DNA from: Acidobacteriota bacterium
GTDB lineage: Bacteria; Acidobacteriota; Terriglobia; Terriglobales; Acidobacteriaceae
Direction of reading: 5' to 3'
Assembly: GCA_021792135.1 (NCBI GenBank)
Contig: JAJYVF010000013.1
Span: forward strand, 62,001-126,000
Length of the DNA stretch: 64,000 nucleotides
Made by a program: the position numbers and the translations under genes. The first letter of the stretch is position 1; every line of letters starts with the position of its first letter. The notes under the pieces are model-generated. The model had not been told where the DNA came from, did no database searches, and was given only the letters and a program-made list of their open reading frames with translations. This document shows positions 1-10,967 of this stretch, in pieces.

Positions 1-342
1 ACTCGACTTGATGGTCAGAGGGGCGTATCCCGCTACGGGAATCCCGGCCGTGGCGGCCGCCAGCAGAGCTACACCCCGCACATGGCCGAGTTTGAGAGCG
101 GATTTGGCGTTGACGGAGTAAAAGACCTCTTCGATGGCAACCACATCGGGCCGGAAGCTCTCGAAGACCGCCAGCACCGCATTGTAGACGAAGGCCAGGC
201 GCTGGGGCAGTTCGGTCTTTTTCGGCGGACAAATCCCCGCAGCGGCCAGAAATGCAAGGCGCGGTTCGCGTGCGCCCTCATCCCACTCAACAACGCCATA
301 GCCGGTGGTTTCGGATCCGCAGTCGATGCCGCAGACGCGCAT
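1..342 (-). CDS. ruvC: RuvC Holliday junction endonuclease, 3' end beyond the window
   Basis: This is the N-terminal 114 codons of the resolvase that cuts Holliday junctions together with RuvAB during recombination and repair. The start codon is the ATG at 342-340, and the protein opens with GIDCGSETTGYGVVEW. That is the RuvC first strand with catalytic Asp6 and the conserved G-x-x-x-TG stretch. A second catalytic acid follows in VVAIEEVFY, and SALKLGHVRGVA matches the conserved RuvC helix. The gene runs off the left edge, so the last two catalytic aspartates cannot be checked. Family assignment is firm because the order and spacing of motifs match RuvC rather than the RuvX/YqgF fold found elsewhere in this window. 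Confidence 0.93.
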   Translation of the reverse strand, partial: MRVCGIDCGSETTGYGVVEWDEGAREPRLAFLAAAGICPPKKTELPQRLAFVYNAVLAVFESFRPDVVAIEEVFYSVNAKSALKLGHVRGVALLAAATAGIPVAGYAPLTIKSS

Positions 343-580
343 GGCTGAACCTCAGCGGGCAGCAGAAAAACCCGGAGAACTGCTCGCATCAGTCTACCGC
401 AGCCGAGGTGCCGGGCGAAGCAGAAAACAGGGCTGTTCCGGACGACACAACATGCGGAGCGTACGCCGCGAGAACAGCGGAAACCGGGCCCCTGGCGGAA
501 CCCGGCATCTCCGGTTTCAGCGCCTCGGCGAACGCTGGGCGGAGGCCCTGAGGTACTGCGGAGAACCATGCCATTCCTGG

Positions 581-1351
581 TTAGCGCGACACTCCTTCGA
601 GCGGCGAACTCGCCGTAGCGTACAGCTTCCGCGGCATACGGCCGGCGAGATGAGCCTCGCGCCCGGCCATCACGGCGTGCTGCATGGCTTCGGCCATCAG
701 AATGGGGTTCGCGGCGGCAGCGATGGCGGTGTTCATCAGAACCGCGTCGGCGCCCATTTCCATGGCCAGTGCGGCATCCGAGGCGGTACCGACTCCGGCA
801 TCGACGATGAGCGGAACTTCCGTGATCTTTTCGCGCAGGATCTGCAGAGTGGCGCGGTTCTGAATGCCGAGACCGCTGCCGATGGGCGCGGCAAGGGGCA
901 TGACGGCCGCGGCCCCGGCGTCAATCAGCCGGCGTGCATAGACGACGTCGTCGGAGGTATAGGGCAGCACGGTGAAGCCTTCGCGCACCAGGGTCCGGGT
1001 CGCCTCCAGCGTCGCCTGGACATCGGGGTACAGAGTCGCCTGGTCGCCAATGACTTCGACTTTGACCCAGTCTGACAGGCCCACCTCACGGGCGAGGCGG
1101 GCGGCACGGACGGCCTCATCGGCGGTATAGCAGCCGGCCGTGTTGGGCAGCAGGAAATAGCGCTGGGGATCGATGAAGTCCAGCAGGGATTCGCGCGAAC
1201 GATCCAGGTTGACCCTGCGGACGGCCACGGTCACGATCTCGGCGCCCGAGGCCTCGATGGACGCCTGGGTTTCAGGGCCATTCCTGTACTTGCCGGTGCC
1301 GACAATCAGGCGCGACTGGAATGCTTTGCCTGCGATGACGAGGGGTTCCAT
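581..1351 (-). CDS. thiG: Thiazole synthase ThiG
   Basis: ThiG condenses deoxyxylulose 5-phosphate, dehydroglycine and ThiS-thiocarboxylate sulfur into the thiazole phosphate half of thiamine in the cytosol. The 256-residue length is normal for the family. Visible hallmarks are GTGKY near residue 18, the Schiff-base lysine Lys97 in WVKVEVIGD, the phosphate-binding APIGSGLGI loop, and [20 protein letters not shown] near the C terminus. No thiS, thiF or thiE lies beside it, and no TPP riboswitch is visible upstream, because the stretch before its start holds the end of a toxin gene 21 bp away. It may be co-transcribed with that toxin-antitoxin pair by position only. Confidence 0.95.
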   Translation of the reverse strand: MEPLVIAGKAFQSRLIVGTGKYRNGPETQASIEASGAEIVTVAVRRVNLDRSRESLLDFIDPQRYFLLPNTAGCYTADEAVRAARLAREVGLSDWVKVEVIGDQATLYPDVQATLEATRTLVREGFTVLPYTSDDVVYARRLIDAGAAAVMPLAAPIGSGLGIQNRATLQILREKITEVPLIVDAGVGTASDAALAMEMGADAVLMNTAIAAAANPILMAEAMQHAVMAGREAHLAGRMPRKLYATASSPLEGVSR

Positions 1352-1372
1352 GCCGATATTGTAAGTCCGCGG

Positions 1373-1759
1373 CTACCAGAGCGTGCGCACCGCTCCGGAG
1401 TGCCGGATGCGCTCGTCGGCGGTAATCAGCGTCGCCCCGGAGAGCAGAGCGGTCGCGGCGATGATCCGGTCAATCGGATCGGAAGGAAACGCAGGAGGAA
1501 GCTGAGCGGCGGTGACGGCGATCCGAATGTCGGGAACCATGACCGTGAACCTTGCATGGATGCCCGCGAGAAATCGGTCGAGCGGCTCGTCCAGTGCGAT
1601 TCGCCCTCGCCGAAGCAGCCATGCAATTTCGTAAAAAGAGAGGCCGCTCAAAGCGATCGTTCCAGCCGGGGCCTCTCGGATTGCCGAACGTGCTCCAGGC
1701 GAGAGGCGCGGCGAGTCCTCTGCCATCCAAAGAACGATGTGAGTATCGAGGACGATCAC
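1373..1759 (-). CDS. PIN-domain toxin, VapC type
   Basis: This is a PIN-fold ribonuclease toxin of about 128 residues, the usual VapC size. I choose the GTG start at 1759-1757 because it overlaps the antitoxin stop as GTGA, and because translation from there begins directly with the first PIN strand, IVLDTHIVLWMAED. The longer reading frame upstream is not protein-like. Expected acidic residues are present: Asp5 in LDTH, the glutamate in SFYEIAWL, and aspartates in PSDPIDRIIAATA and ITADERI. Family knowledge says it cleaves RNA in a Mg-dependent way and is blocked by its antitoxin. The target is not predictable from sequence. Confidence 0.88.
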   Translation of the reverse strand: MIVLDTHIVLWMAEDSPRLSPGARSAIREAPAGTIALSGLSFYEIAWLLRRGRIALDEPLDRFLAGIHARFTVMVPDIRIAVTAAQLPPAFPSDPIDRIIAATALLSGATLITADERIRHSGAVRTLW

Positions 1760-2016
1760 TTGTTCAGTTCGTCCCAGCCGCGGTCCCACTGGGCAACGTC
1801 TTCGTCGGTCATCGTCGGCTCCATGATGTCTCCCACGATCCTTAGGCGCCCCATCGCCCATCCGAAGATCCTCTCCGGCTTCTTCTCCTCCACCGAAACC
1901 AGTTTCGCCATCACCTTACCCCGCTTCGTAATCAGGACCTCTTCGCCGTGATCGTGGACCTCGTCAATCAGCGCCAGACATTGCGCCTTGAATTTGCCGG
2001 CGGGGATGGTTTTCAT
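1756..2016 (-). CDS. Phd/YefM-family antitoxin
   Basis: This 86-residue protein is the antitoxin partner of the PIN toxin that overlaps its stop codon by 4 bp. The N terminus, MKTIPAGKFKAQCLALIDEV followed by EEVLITKRGKVMAKLV, is the classic Phd/YefM DNA-binding and dimerisation region. The acidic C-terminal tail (EPTMTDEDVAQWDRGWDELN) is the part expected to wrap the toxin. A 28-bp palindromic element begins 15 bp upstream of its start codon, which fits autorepression by the antitoxin or the complex. The pairing of a Phd-type antitoxin with a PIN toxin is common and the two genes should be read as one unit. Confidence 0.9.
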   Translation of the reverse strand: MKTIPAGKFKAQCLALIDEVHDHGEEVLITKRGKVMAKLVSVEEKKPERIFGWAMGRLRIVGDIMEPTMTDEDVAQWDRGWDELNK

Positions 2017-2030
2017 GGCGTGCGCTCCAA

Positions 2031-2058
2031 GTGACCATGGTCATTTTACCATGGTCAC
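2031..2058. promoter_or_regulatory. Palindromic operator of the toxin-antitoxin pair
   Basis: Two copies of the palindrome ACCATGGT, extended to TGACCATGGTCA on one side, are separated by a short T/A spacer. The whole 28 bp reads GTGACCATGG at one end and CCATGGTCAC at the other, so it is itself an inverted repeat. It sits directly upstream of the antitoxin start. Such nested palindromes are the usual binding site for Phd/YefM-type autorepressors. Binding is inferred, not shown. Confidence 0.75.
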
Positions 2059-2380
2059 AAGCTGCTTTCGCTCTGGAAAAGTGAAAGGCCCGCTGCCAAT
2101 TCGGCATACGCGGGCCTTGATCACCGGTGAACTGTGGAGATTGACCTGAGGCGCTTTCGCTTGCGTTCCCAGGCCCCGGGGAGCTTGCTCGACGGGGGTG
2201 GGTTCAGCGGGCCTCGGCGGTTGTTGACGCCAGGACTTAGGTTTCCGGCGAAGAGCGGCTCTAAGCCTCAGTCACCTCACGTTGGCAACTACTACCGTCA
2301 GAATTTTTCATTGGCTGGATCATCCTCCTTTCCCGTGTACGGTTACGTTAACCCGGAGGCGGCTGGCGGAGCAAGTCCGG
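2059..2380. other. Intergenic stretch with a hairpin and a possible tiny ORF
   Basis: About 320 bp between the toxin-antitoxin operator and the ABC ATPase stop carry no convincing gene. On the minus strand I see an inverted repeat of GGTTA/TAACC just after the ATPase stop (2341-2353). A 20-codon ORF follows at 2323-2261, with GGAGG abutting its ATG. A GC-rich stretch with a GCGAAAGC-type loop near 2150-2160 comes next, then a terminator-like hairpin at 2085-2118. The region could be the trailer of the ATPase mRNA or a small RNA. Nothing in it matches a family I recognise. Confidence 0.4.
2085..2118 (-). terminator. Terminator-like hairpin
   Basis: A 9-bp perfect stem (AAGGCCCGC against GCGGGCCTT) encloses a second 4-bp stem (TGCC/GGCA). 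Read on the minus strand it is followed by TTTCACTTTTCC, a T-rich tract, so it best fits intrinsic termination of the minus-strand transcript coming from the ABC ATPase. It would also insulate the toxin-antitoxin promoter. Confidence 0.6.
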
Positions 2381-3163
2381 TTACCAGGAGTACCAGAAGC
2401 CGTCGTGCCGGACGAGGGTGACGTCGACGCCAAACAGGTCGCGGAGCTTCTCCGGGTTGAGAAGATCGGCTTTCGGACCGTCGGCGAAGATGCGTCCGTG
2501 GCGCATCATGATCACGCGATCGATTTCCGGCAGGATGTCGGCGAGGTGGTGTGTGACCATCAGGATTCCGACGCCCTGCTGCGCGACCCGCCGCAGAGCT
2601 TCGCGAAGCTCCCGCTGCGCGGCGAGGTCCAGGGCGTTGGAAGGCTCGTCGAGCAGGAGCATCTCCGGTTGATGCACGAGCGCGCGGGCGATCATGATGC
2701 GCCGCTGCTCGCCGGCCGACATCTCCCCCACCAGCTTCGTTTCAAGATGCGTGGCCTGCATCAGGTGCAGGGCTTCGTGGGCGCGCTCACACATCTCCGG
2801 CGTGACGTGCAGATTGGGCCAGAGCGTGGAGGCCGAGAAGAATCCCGCCACCACGGCGTCGAGGCCGCGGGTGACCGGGGTGCGCTCGCCGGGAAGTTCC
2901 GCAGAGACCACGCCGAGGTGGGCGCGGAGCTGCGACACATCCCATCGCTCGCGCCCCAGCAGCCGCATACTCATGCCCGGCGCGACAATGGGGTAGCACT
3001 GGCAGGTGAGAGTTTTGATCAGGGTCGACTTGCCGCACCCGTTGGGTCCGAGGATGGCGGCGTGTTCGCCCCCGACAATGCGGAGCGAGATGTCGTGGAG
3101 AACGACGTTGTCGCCGCGCGCGACGCTGACCTGGCGCATGATGAGGAAGTCGGGTTGGTTCAC
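2381..3163 (-). CDS. ABC-type ATPase, single domain
   Basis: This is a cytosolic ATP-binding subunit with Walker A GPNGCGKST, a Q-loop region, the signature MSAGEQRRI (an MSAGE variant of LSGGQ), Walker B MLLLDEPS, and the switch histidine in MVTHH. The variant signature and the ending resemble the ModF/YlmA-like ATPases, which often lack a cognate permease, and no permease gene is near. The reading frame extends to 3235, but that would overlap the start of the divergent argJ. I therefore favour the GTG at 3163 with GGAG upstream, or the ATG at 3139. The substrate or role is unknown. Confidence 0.82.
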   Translation of the reverse strand: MNQPDFLIMRQVSVARGDNVVLHDISLRIVGGEHAAILGPNGCGKSTLIKTLTCQCYPIVAPGMSMRLLGRERWDVSQLRAHLGVVSAELPGERTPVTRGLDAVVAGFFSASTLWPNLHVTPEMCERAHEALHLMQATHLETKLVGEMSAGEQRRIMIARALVHQPEMLLLDEPSNALDLAAQRELREALRRVAQQGVGILMVTHHLADILPEIDRVIMMRHGRIFADGPKADLLNPEKLRDLFGVDVTLVRHDGFWYSW

Positions 3164-3233
3164 GTCCGCAGCAGGGCTCCGATGGTGGAAATTATTGCAG
3201 AGGACAAAGTTGTTACAGTAGAGGGTTATTGCC

Positions 3234-4469
3234 ATGAGCGATACTCCCCTGATTGCTTCTGAAGTGCTGCCGCGCGGATTTCATTTTGCGGCGGTGAAGG
3301 CCGGTCTTAAGCCGAGCGGCAAGCCCGATTTTGCAGTGGCTGTTGCCGATACGGGCGCGAGCGCAGCGGCGATGTTCACTATGAACCGTGTGCAGGCGGC
3401 TCCGGTTATCGTCGGGCGCAGGCACATGACGCGCAGCAACGGATGGGTGCGCGTGGTCGCGGTGAATGCCGGCAACGCCAACTGCGCGACCGGCGACGCC
3501 GGCCTCAACGCCTGCGAGGAAGTCTGCGCTGCGGCAGCGAAGGACTTCGGCTGCGAAGGCCACGAAGTCTTTCCTTCCTCGACGGGCATCATCGGTGTGC
3601 CGCTGCCTGCGGAGAAGCTGGTGAAGGCATTGCCCGAGGCGCGGAGTTCGCTTGGCTCGGATGCCGCAGCCTTTGCGCGATTCGCCGACGCGATCCTGAC
3701 GACCGACACGCGGGCCAAGATTGCGCATACCACTCTCGCTCGCGACGGAAAGCAGGTCCGCATTGCGGGCGTGTGCAAGGGCGCGGGGATGATTCATCCG
3801 CAGCTCATATCCGACGCCGCCCCGCTGCACGCGACCATGCTGGTGTACCTCTTCACGGATGCGGCGGTGCATCCGGCGACGCTCGACCGCTATCTGCGGG
3901 CCGCCGTTGAGGTGAGCTTCAACCGGATTTCGATCGACGGCGACACGTCGACGAACGACACGGTGCTGCTCCTCGCGTCGGGCGCGGCAGGAGTGGACAT
4001 CTGGGCCGAGGATGAGGAATTCGCGAAGGCGCTGACCGAGGTTTGCACCTCGCTCGCCAGGCAGATCGTGGCCGATGGCGAAGGCATCACGCACGTCGTC
4101 GAACTGCAGATCGAGGGCGCGCCGAGCGATGCGGATGCGGTGAAGATCGCCCGGGCCATTGCCAATTCGCCGCTTGTGAAGACCGCCTGGGCGGGAGCCG
4201 ATCCGAACTGGGGACGGCTGATGGCGGCGGTGGGCTACGCGGGCGTGGAACTCGATCCCGGACGGATCGCGATCTGGTTTGGAGACCGGCCGATCTGCGT
4301 CAACGGCGGACGCTCGCCGCAGTACGACGAAAAGGCCGCCCATGAGTACCTGAGGCAGCGGGAGTTCTCGATTCGCATTGCCATAGGAGCGGGAGACGGA
4401 AGCTGCCGCTTCTGGACGAGCGATCTGACGGCGGAGTATGTGCGCATCAACGCCGAGTATTCAACCTAA
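3234..4469 (+). CDS. argJ: Bifunctional ornithine acetyltransferase / N-acetylglutamate synthase ArgJ
   Basis: ArgJ recycles the acetyl group from N-acetylornithine to glutamate, closing the cyclic arginine pathway in the cytosol. The 411-residue length is typical. The CKGAGMIHP loop and the autocleavage junction Ala200-Thr201 in HATMLVY are intact, and the new N-terminal Thr201 is the nucleophile. The DTSTNDTVLLLASG motif and the ADPNWGRLMAAVGYAG segment of the C-terminal subunit are also present. The ATG at 3234 is preceded by GAGG at good spacing. It is transcribed divergently from the ABC ATPase. No other arg genes are in the window, so whether it is strictly monofunctional cannot be decided here. 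Confidence 0.95.
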   Translation: MSDTPLIASEVLPRGFHFAAVKAGLKPSGKPDFAVAVADTGASAAAMFTMNRVQAAPVIVGRRHMTRSNGWVRVVAVNAGNANCATGDAGLNACEEVCAAAAKDFGCEGHEVFPSSTGIIGVPLPAEKLVKALPEARSSLGSDAAAFARFADAILTTDTRAKIAHTTLARDGKQVRIAGVCKGAGMIHPQLISDAAPLHATMLVYLFTDAAVHPATLDRYLRAAVEVSFNRISIDGDTSTNDTVLLLASGAAGVDIWAEDEEFAKALTEVCTSLARQIVADGEGITHVVELQIEGAPSDADAVKIARAIANSPLVKTAWAGADPNWGRLMAAVGYAGVELDPGRIAIWFGDRPICVNGGRSPQYDEKAAHEYLRQREFSIRIAIGAGDGSCRFWTSDLTAEYVRINAEYST

Positions 4470-4858
4470 GGCATGCGCTCCGCTGCACTGGTAACCGCCG
4501 CAGCCGGGACGCCGATGCAGACCGGGAGAGTGCATCGGGGAAAGTGCAGATTGCTGAAGGGCGCGGTATTTCTGAGTCCGGCGACGATGCGAACGGGAAA
4601 TGCACAGGGTTATTCACAAAGTTGTTGAAATCGGGACCGGCACCGGGTTCGCTCCGGGCAGGTCAGGGATACCGCTCCGCTGCGCTACAATTTTCCTGTC
4701 GCGGGTCATGCTTCACGCGACGCACGCGCAGTTCCAGCTCAGCACCCCGAAGACAGCGGATCTTTCGGCAAAGCGCAGTGTGCCGGAGGCCGGGCAGGTG
4801 GAACAGCGATGTCCGCGCATCCGAATCCGGCGGTCGTAAAGGAACATCTCGTAAATCA
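4470..4858. other. Upstream region of the E1-like / aceE pair
   Basis: These 389 bp hold no supported gene. A TACAAT hexamer lies near 4684-4689 and could be a -10 element, although no good -35 is seen at the right distance. A short ATG-initiated frame (4809-4874) encodes about 21 residues and runs out of frame into the next gene. It has no recognisable content. Confidence 0.35.
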
Positions 4859-5671
4859 ATGGCGATCGGTGTAAAGAGCGGGGTCCCGTCTGCGGCAGCC
4901 AACGGCAAGCACGGCCATACCCTGATCAGCGACGGGAAATTTCGCCAGCTCTATGCCCTGACGCTGAAGATGCGGCTGCTGGCCGAAGGCGAGTACCCCT
5001 GGCTGAGCGGCAGAGAGGCGATGCTGGCAGGGGTAGCCGCTGATCTGCGCGTGGATGACGTGGTGCTCCTGGAGCCCGGCGTCAGCGGTGCGGACGTACT
5101 GCGCCCTGACCTGCCGGAAAACCTGCTGAAAACGCCCCTGCATGCCGAGGATGCCCTGATCGAAGCGGTGGGCCGCGCGGCCGCTGCGCGGATTCGGAAG
5201 AGCGGCGCCATCAGTGTCGTCTTCTGCACGGAAAGCATGAGCAGGCCCGTCCTGCATGAAGCGCGCCTGCTGGCCATCCGCGGGAAACTGCCGCTGCTTT
5301 TTGTCGAACGCGGCAACGCGGAGGACGGCCGCTCGTCGTCGCGCAGAGCCATCGCCCCGGAGCAACAGATGCCCTCCATAGCGGTCGACAAGCATGATGT
5401 GGTGGCGGTCTACCGGGTGGCGCACGAGTCGATTGCGCGCGCCCGCGAAGGCAGCGGTCCGACGCGGATGCAGTGCGTGGAGTGGCAGCCTGCGGCAACG
5501 GCGCGCAGGAGGCTCCCGGCCGGAACCGATGCGGTCGAGCAGCTGGAGACCTGGCTGGAAAGCCGCGGACTGCCCGCACAGCAATGGCGCCGTCAGATCA
5601 TGGCAGAGAAGGGGAAGGATGCGCTTGCGGCGCGACAGGCTGGAAATGGCGCAGACGGCGCGGTAGCTTAG
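4859..5671 (+). CDS. Degenerate dehydrogenase E1-alpha-like protein
   Basis: The 270-residue product resembles the N-terminal half of alpha subunits of thiamine-diphosphate-dependent 2-oxoacid dehydrogenases. LISDGKFRQLYALTLKMRLL matches their first helix, and REAMLAGVAADLRVDDVVLLEP aligns with the substrate-channel region. HEARLLAIRGKLPLLFVERGN parallels the stretch after the cofactor motif. The usual GDG that starts the ThDP motif is replaced around residues 122-126 by FCTES, so cofactor binding is doubtful. It lies 67 bp before aceE on the same strand, which suggests a structural or regulatory role with pyruvate dehydrogenase. The start is uncertain: the ATG at 4859 has GGAA rather far upstream. 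Function is inferred only. Confidence 0.65.
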   Translation: MAIGVKSGVPSAAANGKHGHTLISDGKFRQLYALTLKMRLLAEGEYPWLSGREAMLAGVAADLRVDDVVLLEPGVSGADVLRPDLPENLLKTPLHAEDALIEAVGRAAAARIRKSGAISVVFCTESMSRPVLHEARLLAIRGKLPLLFVERGNAEDGRSSSRRAIAPEQQMPSIAVDKHDVVAVYRVAHESIARAREGSGPTRMQCVEWQPAATARRRLPAGTDAVEQLETWLESRGLPAQQWRRQIMAEKGKDALAARQAGNGADGAVA

Positions 5672-5738
5672 GCCCTGGGGCGAAACAGCAGAAGGGCATC
5701 CGCGGAGCGTTGCGTGAGAGCCGGAGGATTGAGGGTCG

Positions 5739-8408
<2,670 letters not shown>

Positions 8409-8579
8409 CCGAAGCATCCAGATCCGATTCTTCGACTGCATGACAGGCGCGTCATTCGCGGCGATTGCGGCGGTGACGCGCTTGACAGCGGAATATCAAT
8501 CGTCCAGGCTGAAAGTTACCGGGCAATCCTGAGATCGCTACGCTGCCAGAAAAAAGACGAGACCCCCCCCGAGGTGTGC

Positions 8580-10331
8580 TTGAGATTCTTCGTCGTCCTC
8601 CCCGCGGTGCTGCTGTCCGGCGCGCTTTTGTCACAAACACAGGCACAGAATACGGTCCAGCAGCCGTTGCCGCCCAGTTACCAGACCCCCCCGGCGGAGA
8701 TTGAAACCAGCTCCGAAGGATCGACCTATGTGCCGATGGACAGCTGGATCTATCCCGCGCTGGACAGGCTGCATTCGCTGGGATATCTCGACTCCGCCTT
8801 TCTCGGCCTGCGGCCGTGGACGCGGCTGGCCATCGCCCACATGCTGGAGGAAAGCGCGGACCGCATCGACAACGACACCAACAACGACGAAGCGAAGGAG
8901 ATCTATCTGGCGGTGCTGCACGAGGTGCAGCCGGATATCGACAACGCCACTGAGCTGAACCATCCGAACGCGGAACTGGAGAGCGTTTATACGCAGTTCC
9001 GGGGGATCGGCGGGCTGCCGCTGCGGGACAGCTACCATCTTGGCCAGTCGATTGTCGACGATTATGGCCGTCCTTATGAAGCCGGCTTCAATGATTACAC
9101 CGGGTTCAGCGCCCGGGCGCAGGCAGGACGGTTCACGCTCTACTATCGCGGAGAATTTCAGTACGCCCCCAGCGCGGCGGGTTACTCGCCGGCGCTCGCA
9201 ACCTATCTGTCGCAAAACATCGACGCCATTCCGATCGCCACCAATCCCCACCAGGACACCATTCCCGAGGGCCCGATTCCCACGGCAACCGACAGCCGGG
9301 TGATGGAGGCGATCGTCTCCTATCACCTGCTGAACAACGAAATCTCCTTCGGCAAGAGCGACCACTGGATGGGCCCCGACATGGGCGCCAGCATGTTGTG
9401 GAGCGACAACGCCGAGAACATTTATCAGTTTCAGATCGATCGCGTGGAACCCATGCGGGTTCCGCTGCTCTCGCGACTGCTGGGGCCCTTCCGCTATGAC
9501 TTCTTCGTGGGCAGCCTCAAGGGACACACCGACCCCGAGGGCCCGTGGGTCCATATCGAGAAGATCAACTTCAAACCGACCAGGAACCTCGAGCTGGGCT
9601 TCGACCGCATGGTGATCTGGGGCGGCGAGGGCCATGAGCCGATTACGCTCCACACGTTTCTGCACAGCTTCTTCAGCTTCTCCAACGTGCCAACATCGGA
9701 GAAGTTCTCTGCCCGCGATCCGGGAGCACGGTTTGCCACGCTGGATTTCAACTACAGACTCCCGTTTCTGCGTAACTGGGTGACCCTGTACTCCGACGGG
9801 CTGGTCCACGACGATGTCAGCCCGCTGGCTGCGCCGCGGCGCGCCGGCTGGCATCCTGGCATCTATCTGGCGCGTTTCCCCGGCTTGCAGAAGCTCGATC
9901 TGCGTATCGAGGGCGCCAATACGGAGCCCACCAGTCACTACAATCCTGACGGCAGCCCCATCGACCAGGGACATTTTCTTTACTGGGAAATCGTTCAGAA
10001 ACAGGGCCCCACCAACAAAGGCTTCCTGGTGGGCGACTGGGTTGGCCGCGAGGGCGAGGGTGGACAGGCGTGGCTGACCTGGCACTTATCTCCGGAAGAA
10101 GATATCCAGTTCACTTACCGGCGTGCGAAGGCAGCCAAGGTTTTCCTCCCGGGCGGAACCACCCAGAACGACTTCGGAGGAACGATCCGTAAGCGGATCG
10201 GGAAAGACTTCGAAGCGCTCGGCTGGGTGCAGTACGAAGGCTGGAAAGCACCGATCTACAAAACCGGGCTTCAGAGCGATACGACCGTCGCCGCGCAGTT
10301 CACCTGGTTCCCCCGGCAAAAGACCCAGTAG
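8580..10331 (+). CDS. Wzi-like capsule-assembly / outer-membrane beta-barrel protein
   Basis: The product of about 583 residues has a signal peptide (RFFVVLPAVLLSGALLSQTQAQ) and the capsule-assembly Wzi family fold. SWIYPALDRLHSLGYLDSAF and GLRPWTRLAIAHMLEE form the N-terminal helical part. A series of alternating beta strands follows to the C terminus, ending near VAAQFTWFPRQKTQ. In enterobacteria Wzi anchors capsule at the cell surface, and acidobacterial members are common but uncharacterised. I place the start at the TTG at 8580 because GAGG is 5 bp upstream. The GTG at 8574 is also possible. No capsule polymerase genes are adjacent. A run of eight C residues sits just before the ribosome-binding site. 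Confidence 0.8.
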   Translation: MRFFVVLPAVLLSGALLSQTQAQNTVQQPLPPSYQTPPAEIETSSEGSTYVPMDSWIYPALDRLHSLGYLDSAFLGLRPWTRLAIAHMLEESADRIDNDTNNDEAKEIYLAVLHEVQPDIDNATELNHPNAELESVYTQFRGIGGLPLRDSYHLGQSIVDDYGRPYEAGFNDYTGFSARAQAGRFTLYYRGEFQYAPSAAGYSPALATYLSQNIDAIPIATNPHQDTIPEGPIPTATDSRVMEAIVSYHLLNNEISFGKSDHWMGPDMGASMLWSDNAENIYQFQIDRVEPMRVPLLSRLLGPFRYDFFVGSLKGHTDPEGPWVHIEKINFKPTRNLELGFDRMVIWGGEGHEPITLHTFLHSFFSFSNVPTSEKFSARDPGARFATLDFNYRLPFLRNWVTLYSDGLVHDDVSPLAAPRRAGWHPGIYLARFPGLQKLDLRIEGANTEPTSHYNPDGSPIDQGHFLYWEIVQKQGPTNKGFLVGDWVGREGEGGQAWLTWHLSPEEDIQFTYRRAKAAKVFLPGGTTQNDFGGTIRKRIGKDFEALGWVQYEGWKAPIYKTGLQSDTTVAAQFTWFPRQKTQ

Positions 10332-10337
10332 AAGAGC

Positions 10338-10382
10338 CTGCTGGCTCGCCTGCGGATCTCAGCTGCGCAGGCGAGCCAGCAG
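10338..10382. terminator. Convergent 17-bp-stem hairpin
   Basis: CTGCTGGCTCGCCTGCG and CGCAGGCGAGCCAGCAG form a perfect 17-bp stem around an 11-nt loop. It starts 6 bp after the stop of the Wzi-like gene. Its right arm is also the last coding codons of the convergent receiver gene. It probably terminates the Wzi-like transcript, and as a perfect dyad it could act on both strands, but no clear T-run follows. Confidence 0.6.
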
Positions 10383-10742
10383 ATCCTGGGGATGGACGGG
10401 CTTGGCGAGGATTTCGAACTCGTGGCCCTGGGCCCGCACGCGGTCGAGCAGATCGGCGGTCGCGGCCTGCCCGGAAAACAGCAGGATCTTGCATCCGGGC
10501 AGCATGGAGCGGATCCGGATAGCCGCATCGATGCCGTTCAGATCGGTCATGATGACGTCGCTGATGAGCATGTCGGGCCTGAGGACCTCAGCCATCTCGA
10601 CAGCCCTTTCGCCGCTGTAGACAGCGGTGGCGTCAAAGCCGGCCTGGTTGAGAATGATGGCCAGGGTGTCGGCAATCACGCGCTCGTCGTCTGCGACAAG
10701 CACCCTGGGTTTCGCCTGGTTCGTCGCCTGCGGTTCGGCCAT
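10359..10742 (-). CDS. Stand-alone receiver-domain response regulator
   Basis: A 127-residue CheY-like receiver with no output domain. The acidic pocket VLVADDERV, the phosphoacceptor Asp62 in MLISDVIMTDLNG, the switch Ser/Thr region LLFSGQA, and the conserved lysine in EILAKPVHP are all present. I take the ATG at 10742. The longer frame upstream is antisense to the ABC ATPase and is not real. No histidine kinase is adjacent, so the partner is unknown. The C-terminal codons form one arm of a hairpin shared with the convergent upstream gene. Confidence 0.88.
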   Translation of the reverse strand: MAEPQATNQAKPRVLVADDERVIADTLAIILNQAGFDATAVYSGERAVEMAEVLRPDMLISDVIMTDLNGIDAAIRIRSMLPGCKILLFSGQAATADLLDRVRAQGHEFEILAKPVHPQDLLARLRS

Positions 10743-10967
10743 TCCTTTTCTTACCAATTCCTTGTCGTCACGTGAAGGAAACCGGGAAACAGATCGCCGG
10801 CGAGCCGTCGGAAATCGTGGCGCCAGAAAGACCTGCAGGTATGATGATACGCTTTCTTCGGGAGATGCCTCATCCCGAAGCTGCTGCTCACAGCCTAACG
10901 CAGGTGCGCCGCTGAAGTCGAATCGGCGTTCGCATCGACCCATAAACTGATCCGGCAACTGAGATTT

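Noticed and set aside
4809-4874. Short ATG frame before the E1-alpha-like gene, considered as a frameshifted N terminus
   Set aside because: Its 21 residues show no match to E1-alpha, and the downstream frame already starts with the first conserved helix.
8631-10085. 484-codon open frame antisense to the Wzi-like gene
   Set aside because: The sense protein has a signal peptide and the Wzi-family N-terminal motif. The antisense frame has none.
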